DNA from: Firm-08 sp045546995
GTDB lineage: Bacteria > Bacillota > Clostridia > Oscillospirales > QAKW01
Length of the DNA stretch: 64,000 nucleotides
Direction: 5' to 3'
Assembly: GCA_045546995.1 (NCBI GenBank)
Contig: JAZQDW010000055.1
Location: forward strand, 88,192 to 152,191
Shown here in pieces: positions 16,188 through 23,515 of the stretch. How positions within the stretch are numbered: position 1 is the stretch's first letter; the number at the start of each line of letters is the position of its first letter. Below the pieces are notes generated by a model. The model ran no database searches. It was not told the origin of the DNA and worked only from the letters and a program-made list of their open reading frames with translations. The translations under genes were made by a program, and so were the position numbers.

Positions 16188-18806
16188 ATGAAATATTTTC
16201 AAATATCTCCACAACAAGCGGCGGATAGTCTTGGCTCTGATTTAAACCGCGGCTTGAATACTGAACAGGTAAGTGGCAAACGTGAGATTTTTGGTGCAAA
16301 TCGAACTTCCGATCTGCGCCAAAGGACATTTTTGTCGCGCTTTATTACGCTTACCAAGGACTATACTTTTGTGCTACTGATCGTTGCGGCGATCGTATCG
16401 ATGATTGTTTCCTTTGTTTTGGAACAGTTTTTTGTTTTGATCGTAGATGTCGTTGTGATCCTGCTTGCTATTCTGTTTTGCGTTTTTCGCGTGTTGCAGG
16501 AAACAAGAGCCGGCAAAATTTTGATGTCACTCCAGCAAAAAAATCGCAGTCGTATTACTGCAATTCGAAACGGAGAGACTTGTACGGTTGACGTGGCAGA
16601 TCTGGTTCCCGGCGATATCTTGTTGTTGCAGGCGGGTGATTTGGTGCCGGCTGACTGCCGTTTTGTCGAGGGTATGCCCTTTAAGGTGGTTGAGCGCGTG
16701 TTGACCGGCAAACCTGATGCCGTTGATAAACACGATATGATCATTTCGGGTGATAACCATACCGTTGATGAACTTTGCAATATGGTGTTTGCCGGAACGT
16801 CGGTCGTTGTTGGCGCTGCCAAAGTGATCGTCACGGATATTGGCGACAATACGAGAATTAACAAAAATATAGAACAAAACGTTGAAAATCCGGAGGATTC
16901 AGTTCCTCTGCAGTCTCAGCTGCAACAGATGGCAAAAATACTCGCTTTGCCGGCGCTGGTATTGTGCGCGTTGTTTTTGTTGATCGGTACGTTGCAGGGA
17001 AGGCCGTTTGCCGATGTGCTTTTGACTGCAGCAACGCTCCTTTTTGGGTCAGCACCGGCCAGTTTTACCGCATTGTCTGCGCTGGTTTTAGCATTTGGCG
17101 TACAGAAATTTCATCGTAATAATATGTTGATTCGTCATTTGGGTACGATCGAGGAATTGGCCGAAGTCACGGTTATTTGTTCAGATAAAACCGGCACCTT
17201 GACGCAGAATGATATGCACGTTGAGGCGTGCTATGCCGGTGGCGAAATTGCACCGGCTGTTCGTGAGAATTTTCGTCAGTTTGCAGAACTAATCTTATAT
17301 GGCAGTATGTGCAATAATACGGCGCTGGAAGAGCATGACGGACAGACCGTTTACGTTGGTGATGCAACTGAAGGCGCGATTTTGAAGCTTCTTGCTGCAA
17401 TGGGCGAATCAAAGACGTATCTTGATATCCAATATCCCAGAATGGGTGAGATTCCTTTTGACAGCGAAAGAAAATGTATGACTGCCATTCACGTGATTGA
17501 TGGTCGGAACCTAGTGATTGTAAAAGGCGCTCCGGAGTCTGTATTGAATAAATGCGCCATTGCCGATGAAATTCTGGAGCAATATATGCAGGCGGATGAT
17601 CAACTTGCCTCTGCCGGCTTGCGTGTGCTTGCCGTAGCGGTAAAAGAAATTGAGATGATTCCGCCGGAGCTTTTTGCGGATGAGATTGAAAAAGATCTTG
17701 TGCCGATCGGCTTGATTGGGATCAAAAACGTGCCGCGTGATGAAACGCTGCAGGCGCTCTCGCTGTGTCGAAAAGGCGGCATTCGTACCATTATGTTTAC
17801 AGAGGATCATCCGATGACTGCCACTGCGACCGCCCGTGAAATGGGAATTTTGGGCGCTGAGGAGCACGCGATGACCGGGCTGGCTCTGGCAGAGTTTTCC
17901 GAAAAGGAGTTTTCATCGGTTGTTCAACATTGCAATGCATATGCACGCATTTCTCCTGAACAAAAAGAGAGCGTGATCCGTGAGTTGCAACGGCAGGGCG
18001 ATACGGTTATGGTGACCGGTGACGTGGTTTCCGATGCAACCGTTCTGGAAGCGGCTGACGTAGGATGTGCCATCGCGAAAGGCACGGCGGTTACAAAGTC
18101 TTCGGCAGACCTTGTCTTGACTGATAATCGGTTTTCTACACTGCTCCGTGCTATTTGTCAGGGTCGCGGCGTGTGTGTTAATATCAAACGCATTGTTTCC
18201 TATTTGATGGGTATCACGTTGGCTGAAATCCTGTTGCTGCTCGGGATGGCGTTGTTGTTCTTTGATTTGCCGTTGCTACCGATCCATTTGTTGTGGCTGA
18301 ATGTTATTGTGTTTTCTCTTCCCGCAATCGGTTTGGGGGTAGAAAAAGCGCGGAATTCTTTGATGAATCGGCAACCGCACAACAGAAAACGTAGTTTTGT
18401 CAGCAAGAAAACCGTGCTTTCGGTCTTGCTGCAGGGTGTTTTAGCGTTTGTTGCGGTATTGCTTGCATATTTGTTTGCGGTCGACTTTTTGCCATATTCA
18501 GAGCACGAATTGTTGTTGTCACGCGGTAATACGGCGGCATTTATTACGTTCGCGTTTTCACAAATTTGGTTTTCTTTTTCATTGCGTAGTTCGGGATCGG
18601 TGCTTAAAATTGGACTTTTTTCCAATAAGACGTTATTGCTTTCTGCGCTGCTCGCAATTGGCGCTGTTGTATTTGTGATTGTAGTTCCGGGTGTCAATCT
18701 TCTGTTCGGTTTTGCTTCGTTGTCGTTTACAAAATGGATCGTGGCATTGGGCGCGTCTTTTATTCCGTTGCTCGTAGAAGAACTGTTGAAGTTTTTTGGA
18801 AAATAA
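16188..18806 (+). CDS. Degenerate P2-type (SERCA-like) cation ATPase
   Basis: 872 residues with the full P2-ATPase layout: N-terminal cation-ATPase domain, helices M1-M2 (about 58-102), actuator domain, M3-M4 (about 251-304), P and N domains, and a C-terminal helix bundle. Catalytic DKTGTLT (Asp333) and KGAPE are intact. Several otherwise invariant positions are changed. The actuator TGE is TGK (173-175). The M4 PEGLP motif is PASFT (290-294), losing the Ca2+-site Glu. DPPR is NVPR. TGDGVNDAP is TGDVVSDAT (610-618), keeping both Asp residues. M6 keeps Asn705 but has Phe709 where SERCA has its Asp. It is open and well translated (AGGAGGG before ATG), so it is not a simple pseudogene. Transport function and ion are therefore uncertain. 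Confidence 0.88.
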   Translation: MKYFQISPQQAADSLGSDLNRGLNTEQVSGKREIFGANRTSDLRQRTFLSRFITLTKDYTFVLLIVAAIVSMIVSFVLEQFFVLIVDVVVILLAILFCVFRVLQETRAGKILMSLQQKNRSRITAIRNGETCTVDVADLVPGDILLLQAGDLVPADCRFVEGMPFKVVERVLTGKPDAVDKHDMIISGDNHTVDELCNMVFAGTSVVVGAAKVIVTDIGDNTRINKNIEQNVENPEDSVPLQSQLQQMAKILALPALVLCALFLLIGTLQGRPFADVLLTAATLLFGSAPASFTALSALVLAFGVQKFHRNNMLIRHLGTIEELAEVTVICSDKTGTLTQNDMHVEACYAGGEIAPAVRENFRQFAELILYGSMCNNTALEEHDGQTVYVGDATEGAILKLLAAMGESKTYLDIQYPRMGEIPFDSERKCMTAIHVIDGRNLVIVKGAPESVLNKCAIADEILEQYMQADDQLASAGLRVLAVAVKEIEMIPPELFADEIEKDLVPIGLIGIKNVPRDETLQALSLCRKGGIRTIMFTEDHPMTATATAREMGILGAEEHAMTGLALAEFSEKEFSSVVQHCNAYARISPEQKESVIRELQRQGDTVMVTGDVVSDATVLEAADVGCAIAKGTAVTKSSADLVLTDNRFSTLLRAICQGRGVCVNIKRIVSYLMGITLAEILLLLGMALLFFDLPLLPIHLLWLNVIVFSLPAIGLGVEKARNSLMNRQPHNRKRSFVSKKTVLSVLLQGVLAFVAVLLAYLFAVDFLPYSEHELLLSRGNTAAFITFAFSQIWFSFSLRSSGSVLKIGLFSNKTLLLSALLAIGAVVFVIVVPGVNLLFGFASLSFTKWIVALGASFIPLLVEELLKFFGK

Positions 18807-18811
18807 AAAAT

Positions 18812-18846
18812 AAAAGCGATGAATCATTCATCGCTTTTGTTTTTTG
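18812..18846. terminator. Bidirectional terminator overlapping the queH stop
   Basis: AAAAGCGATGAA-TCA-TTCATCGCTTTT with T-runs. The three loop bases are the TGA stop of queH on the minus strand, so its last codons form the stem. Confidence 0.9.
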
Positions 18847-19438
18847 CATAGATACAGCCGCAGTAGTTTTGACGATATAGGGCAAGTTCTTTGGAAATGC
18901 GAATGCTTTCCAGATACCCGTTTTTCTTTTTGAAGTCTGCGGGTAATGATTTTATGTCATGTAGCCGTGCATATTTGTTTGACAAATCAAATAGTAATGC
19001 GGCATCTTTGTGCGGACTGACGGAAAGAGTAGTGCAAAAGTAATCGAAATTTTCTTGAGCGGCATACTCTGCCGTTTTGCTGATGCGCAATTCCATACAT
19101 TTTTGGCACCGTTTTCCTCGCTCCGGTTCTTGCTCGAGTCCTGCGATGACGGAGGTGTATTCGCTCACGTCATACGGCGGAACGACCAAATCTATCGGAT
19201 ACGGAAAGGAAAGGCGGTCTATTACGATTTTTTGTGCGGTCAGCCGCTTATTAAATTCTTCCTCCGGCATGATATTGGGGTTATAAAAAAACACGGTGAT
19301 TTTAAAGTGTTTTGCGAGATAACTTAATACATAAGTGCTACAAGGCCCGCAACAGCTGTGCAACAGCAATGTTGGCGGGGGATTGTGCGGGAGGTTATTC
19401 AGTTCATTTTCAAGCATCGTTTGATAATTTTGTTTCAT
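18824..19438 (-). CDS. queH: Epoxyqueuosine reductase QueH
   Basis: Last step of queuosine synthesis, reducing epoxyqueuosine in tRNA; QueH is the cobalamin-independent alternative to QueG. 204 residues. The family cysteine motifs are visible: LLHSCCGPCSTYVL (C29, C30, C33), RCQKCMELRI, and YRQNYCGCIYA near the C-terminus, along with FFYNPNIMP. The ATG at 19438 has GAGGTG upstream on the minus strand; a longer frame to 19489 has no such site. Its 3' end lies in the shared terminator with the P-type ATPase gene. Confidence 0.93.
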   Translation of the reverse strand: MKQNYQTMLENELNNLPHNPPPTLLLHSCCGPCSTYVLSYLAKHFKITVFFYNPNIMPEEEFNKRLTAQKIVIDRLSFPYPIDLVVPPYDVSEYTSVIAGLEQEPERGKRCQKCMELRISKTAEYAAQENFDYFCTTLSVSPHKDAALLFDLSNKYARLHDIKSLPADFKKKNGYLESIRISKELALYRQNYCGCIYAKNKSDE

Positions 19439-19577
19439 TTTACACCTCTTAATTGGTCTAATGGTACCATATTTTTGCGGAAATGGCAAATATATTTAAA
19501 TATATTTATCTAAAACTATTTTCTTTTTTATTGTTTTATGTTACAATTATTTGTATATTTGTGGGAGGTTGCGTCGA

Positions 19578-20324
19578 ATGAAGTATACAAACGAACATAC
19601 GGATATTATTTTCGGTCGTAACAATGTTTTGGAAGCGCTGGCATCGGAGCGCACCATTGACAAGATCTTGGTTGCCGGTGAGAATATGGACGGAAGCGCT
19701 AAAAAGATCATCGCCATTGCAAAAGAAAAAAAGATTCCTGTTGTTTCAGCCGGTAAGCAAAAGCTTTTGCAGATGTTTCCGGGTGAGAATACGCAAGGCG
19801 TGATTGCATACGTTGCGCAAAAGGAATACGTAGAGCCGGAGGAGATTCTTGAAATTGCGGCTCTCCGCGGCGAAAAGCCTTTTATTATTATTGCCGACGA
19901 AATCGCTGATCCGCATAATTTGGGCGCGATCATTCGATCGGCAGATGCATTTGGCGCGCACGGTGTGATCATTTCCAAACGCCGCGCCGTTGGATTGACG
20001 GCTGCGGTCGAAAAGGCAAGCGGCGGTGCGTTGCATCACGTTGCGGTTGCTAAGGTAACAAATCTTGCCGCTGCGGTTGATATGCTTAAGGAACGAGGCG
20101 TTTGGGTTTATGGCAGTGATATGATTGCCGATAAGGCATACTTTGATGAAAAGTTCGACTGTTCGCTTGCTCTTATTGTTGGCAGTGAGGGCAGCGGTAT
20201 GGGGGCTTTACTAAAGAAAAAGTGTGATATTTTGCTAAAAATCCCCATGAAGGGTAAAGTTTCGTGCCTGAATGCATCGGTGGCCGCCGGTGTGATTATG
20301 CAGGAAATTGCCAAATATAGATAG
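19578..20324 (+). CDS. rlmB: 23S rRNA 2'-O-methyltransferase, RlmB/TrmH family
   Basis: SpoU-class methyltransferase with the deep trefoil knot. 248 residues. An N-terminal substrate-binding domain starts IIFGRNNVLEAL. The three SpoU motifs follow: ADEIADPHNLGAIIRSADAF, LIVGSEGSGM and IPMKGKVSCLNASVAAGV. RlmB methylates G2251 of 23S rRNA in E. coli; the Firmicutes YacO group is similar but the exact position is inferred. ATG 19578 has GGGAGG at 9-nt spacing. The next gene starts about 10 bp downstream, so the two are an operon. Confidence 0.92.
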   Translation: MKYTNEHTDIIFGRNNVLEALASERTIDKILVAGENMDGSAKKIIAIAKEKKIPVVSAGKQKLLQMFPGENTQGVIAYVAQKEYVEPEEILEIAALRGEKPFIIIADEIADPHNLGAIIRSADAFGAHGVIISKRRAVGLTAAVEKASGGALHHVAVAKVTNLAAAVDMLKERGVWVYGSDMIADKAYFDEKFDCSLALIVGSEGSGMGALLKKKCDILLKIPMKGKVSCLNASVAAGVIMQEIAKYR

Positions 20325-20335
20325 GAGGTGCAATG

Positions 20336-23300
20336 ATGAGCGATCATTTTAATTCTGATGATTTTCTTGATTTAGGTAAATACGGTGAATATACCAGTGA
20401 TAAAAGCTTTGATTTAGATGATATTTTGGGCGTTTCGTTGCCTGAAATCGAGCCCGAAGTGATTCCGGCTCCGCCTGCGGTCAAACCGGCCGCTGTCGAA
20501 GCAAAAGTTTCCGTCGAGGATATCGCTCCTGTTATTGAAACAAAAGCTCCGGTTGCAGAGCCAACTCCTTTGCAAAATATGACTTCGGCGCCTGTCCGGT
20601 CCGTACAAGTTCAAAAAGAAAAAACAGTTACTGCTGCGCCGGCGGAAAAGAAGGTGGAAGCTTCTGAAAAAACGTCTGATGCCGCTCAAGCCGAACAACC
20701 TACGGCTGCGGAAACCGGTGCTTCCGAAGTTCTTGCTGTGCCTGACGCGCCCGTGGCGCCGCCTGAGCCTGTTGTTGCTCCTGCGGCGGATAAAGAGGCT
20801 CCGGTATTGAAGTTTTCATCGCCTGTAGACGTCGCAGATCCTATTGTTACTTTTAGTGAAGAAGATACGCGCGATGAAATCGCTGTTCCTTCGTTTTCGG
20901 TTCCCGACATTCTTTTTGCAAGTGAAGATGATGAACTGGATCAGCTTGATTTGGACGTAACTGACGACTTTTTCTTTGTACAAGAAGGCGCTGACGCTTT
21001 GCAGGAAATCGATGATCGTGATGATACTGAGATTTCGACAACGTTGGAGTTTGTAGCAATTGATGATACACAACCGGAAGAAACCCCTGAACTTTTGACT
21101 ATTCCGGATAAAAAAATTGAGCCTGTGGCTGAAGAAAAAGAAACGGTTGCTCCTGTCGCAGTGGCCATTGCTGAAGAGGAAACTGTCGATGCAATTCCTG
21201 AGCTTTCAGATATCCCGGAAGCTGCCGATGTTCCGGAACTTTCTGTTCCTGCTGTTGAGTTGAGTGAACCTGAGGAACTTGTTGTTCCCGAAGTTGACAA
21301 AACGCCTGAAATTGCAAAAACGCAGGATGATTCCGAAGTGATGGAGACACCTGACGCGGCAGAACCGGAGGCTACGGCAGCGCCAGCTGACAAAGAATTT
21401 CATTTTAACGTTGCCGCTTTTGATCGAATCAAAGCAAAAAGTATTCGTGTTTCTCAGGTTGAGAGTGACGAGGATGCCTCTGACGCATCTGTAAAATATA
21501 CGATCCCCTCTGTTTTTAACGGAGAACAGGCGACCGAAGAAGCGGCGGAAGAAGTTGTGCCGGATATGCCGGATGAAGCAGTTGTTGAAGAAGAGTCGCC
21601 GGCACCCAAACAGCAGGTCATTGAGGAGTATTCGTCGATTGAGGAAAGGGAAGACGTTCTTTTTGGGCTGAAGAGTCTGTTGCGTAAGATTTCTGTAAAG
21701 ATTGCTTTTGTTACATTGCTGTTTTTAGGAAACGTTTATTTGCTGCTCGCTTTGTTTGGACCTTTCGGCAGATTTGTTCCTTCCATGATTGATCCTTCAA
21801 AGTATCCGGCCAATTATTGTTTGGTTTGCCTGGCGTTGAGTGTTATTCACATATTGCTGAACATCAGTCCCTTGTTTGAAGGGTTTAAAAAGTGGTTTAC
21901 CGGTCGTATGACAGCAGACGGTGTGAGCCTTGTATTGGGCGTCGTCAGTGTTTTGTTTAACTTGTATTTCTTCTTAAATCCTGAGAAGTTTGCTGAAGTG
22001 ATGATTAATTTTGATATATTCTTTGCTGTCAGCGTGTTGTTTAATTTGATTGGCAAGCGTTTGCTGGTAAAGCACATTTGCAAGAACTTTGCTTTGATCA
22101 GCGAAGATGAGTGCAAGGTGGCTATCGGCAGACCGAAAAGCAGCGCAATCGACAATGACATAATGGTTGAAACCGGAAACGGCGGTGACGTTTTGTACGC
22201 TGCTCGTTCAAACACTATATCCGGATATTTGAACAAGGCGTTTGCGGAACAGAATATGAATCATAAAGCGGATGTTTTTGTATTTATTTGCTTTGCTTTG
22301 ATTGCATTTTTCGGGCTTACCGCCTGGCTGTTTAAATTACTGCCTTTGCCCGAGGTTGCCGTTTTGGTTGCTGCATTGTTCAGTGTGGGCGCACCTGTTT
22401 TCAGCGTTTGGACCTATACACTGTACATATTCAAACTTGGTGAGTTTTTGCGTTCCAAGGAAACGATGATTTCGGGTAGAGACGGTGCCAAAGAGTTGTC
22501 CGAGAGCGGTGTGCTTGTTATTCGCGATACCGATATGATCAATTGTGATGACATCGGTCTGGTGGATATGCGCATCCAAAGTGGCTACAACGCTAACGAG
22601 ATTGTTATGCTGGTTGCTGCATTGTTCCGAAAGGTTGATGGCCCGCTCAACGGGTTCTTTGATAGGTTGCTGGACGATCCCGATGCAGAACTTCCGATCG
22701 TGTTGGATCCATATTATCATGAACGTCTTGGCTTTACCTTTACGGCAAATGATCATAGTATGGCTGTAGGTTGCGCTGAATTTATGAAACAATTGCACGT
22801 TAAACTGCCTGATCTGCCGCACGAGGAAAACGTGATTATGATTTGTGTAGCGATTGACAATAAGCTGATCGGCATTTTTAACGTTGTGTATCGCGTGTCT
22901 TCTTCGACCGCTCGCTCGCTGAAAATGCTGGAAAGAGAGGGAATCGCAGTTGCGATCGTTACCAATGACTTCAATCTGTCTGAGGATATGTTTGCCGACG
23001 CTTTGGAGGATCCTGATTTAATTACGATTTTGTCGAGTGCTACCGCTGAACAGTGCCAGAAATGTTGTGAAGCGATTCCGCGAGTGGCGGCTGACGTTAT
23101 TACAAAAGAGGGGATATATGGTATGGCCTACGGCCTTTCCGGCTGCGGCAGATTGCTGTTGTCCTGTCTTAAGCACAATGCTTATAGAATTGCTGCATTG
23201 CTGTTCGGTTTGCTATCAGTAGCTGCTGTGGTGCTGTTTGGCGCACAAAGTCCGCGTATTTTGTTGGTTCAGATTTTGTTGTATCATATTTTGTGGAATC

Positions 23301-23338
23301 TGCCAAATGTTTTTCGGGCATTTCGTGTAAAATACTGA
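20336..23338 (+). CDS. Pseudo-P1B-type ATPase with long acidic N-terminal region
   Basis: 1000 residues in two parts. Residues 1-430 are Ala/Pro/Glu/Val-rich, acidic and almost certainly disordered. Residues 430-1000 hold eight hydrophobic segments in the heavy-metal P1B-ATPase layout: four helices (about 455-578), a short loop where the actuator domain belongs, two helices (645-668 and 675-700), a cytoplasmic block of about 250 residues, then two helices (950-992). The CPC site of helix 6 reads GAP (685-687). The phosphorylation motif DKTGT aligns with RDTDM (730-734), and TGD aligns with TND (876-878) after ERMEREGIAVAIV-like sequence (LEREGIAVAIVTND). Catalysis by the normal mechanism is impossible. 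AGGAGG favours ATG 20336 over 20333. Operon with rlmB. Function unknown: sensor, scaffold or regulator are guesses. Confidence 0.85.
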   Translation: MSDHFNSDDFLDLGKYGEYTSDKSFDLDDILGVSLPEIEPEVIPAPPAVKPAAVEAKVSVEDIAPVIETKAPVAEPTPLQNMTSAPVRSVQVQKEKTVTAAPAEKKVEASEKTSDAAQAEQPTAAETGASEVLAVPDAPVAPPEPVVAPAADKEAPVLKFSSPVDVADPIVTFSEEDTRDEIAVPSFSVPDILFASEDDELDQLDLDVTDDFFFVQEGADALQEIDDRDDTEISTTLEFVAIDDTQPEETPELLTIPDKKIEPVAEEKETVAPVAVAIAEEETVDAIPELSDIPEAADVPELSVPAVELSEPEELVVPEVDKTPEIAKTQDDSEVMETPDAAEPEATAAPADKEFHFNVAAFDRIKAKSIRVSQVESDEDASDASVKYTIPSVFNGEQATEEAAEEVVPDMPDEAVVEEESPAPKQQVIEEYSSIEEREDVLFGLKSLLRKISVKIAFVTLLFLGNVYLLLALFGPFGRFVPSMIDPSKYPANYCLVCLALSVIHILLNISPLFEGFKKWFTGRMTADGVSLVLGVVSVLFNLYFFLNPEKFAEVMINFDIFFAVSVLFNLIGKRLLVKHICKNFALISEDECKVAIGRPKSSAIDNDIMVETGNGGDVLYAARSNTISGYLNKAFAEQNMNHKADVFVFICFALIAFFGLTAWLFKLLPLPEVAVLVAALFSVGAPVFSVWTYTLYIFKLGEFLRSKETMISGRDGAKELSESGVLVIRDTDMINCDDIGLVDMRIQSGYNANEIVMLVAALFRKVDGPLNGFFDRLLDDPDAELPIVLDPYYHERLGFTFTANDHSMAVGCAEFMKQLHVKLPDLPHEENVIMICVAIDNKLIGIFNVVYRVSSSTARSLKMLEREGIAVAIVTNDFNLSEDMFADALEDPDLITILSSATAEQCQKCCEAIPRVAADVITKEGIYGMAYGLSGCGRLLLSCLKHNAYRIAALLFGLLSVAAVVLFGAQSPRILLVQILLYHILWNLPNVFRAFRVKY

Positions 23339-23346
23339 TTTACCAT

Positions 23347-23388
23347 AAAAAGAGTATGAGGTTTTGATGCTTCATACTCTTTTTTTAT
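23347..23388 (+). terminator. Terminator after the pseudo-ATPase gene
   Basis: AAAAGAGTATGA / TCATACTCTTTT stem with an internal bulge and a long T-run. Confidence 0.9.
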
Positions 23389-23407
23389 ATAAATTAATAA
23401 ATACTGC

Positions 23408-23436
23408 TTGCATTATTTTTAATTTTGTTATAAAAT
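23408..23436 (+). promoter_or_regulatory. Promoter of the EF-G paralogue
   Basis: TTGCAT (23408-23413), 17-bp spacer, TAAAAT (23431-23436). Confidence 0.6.
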
Positions 23437-23515
23437 GAAATAAAGATTTTCAAAAACTTTGAAAATATTTGGTACTATTGTACAATTTTGTTTATTTTTG
23501 AAAGGAGCCGGCGTT

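Noticed and set aside
16188..18806. Simple pseudogene explanation for the P2-type ATPase
   Set aside because: No stop or frameshift over 872 codons, a good ribosome binding site and several kept catalytic residues; reported as a divergent gene instead.
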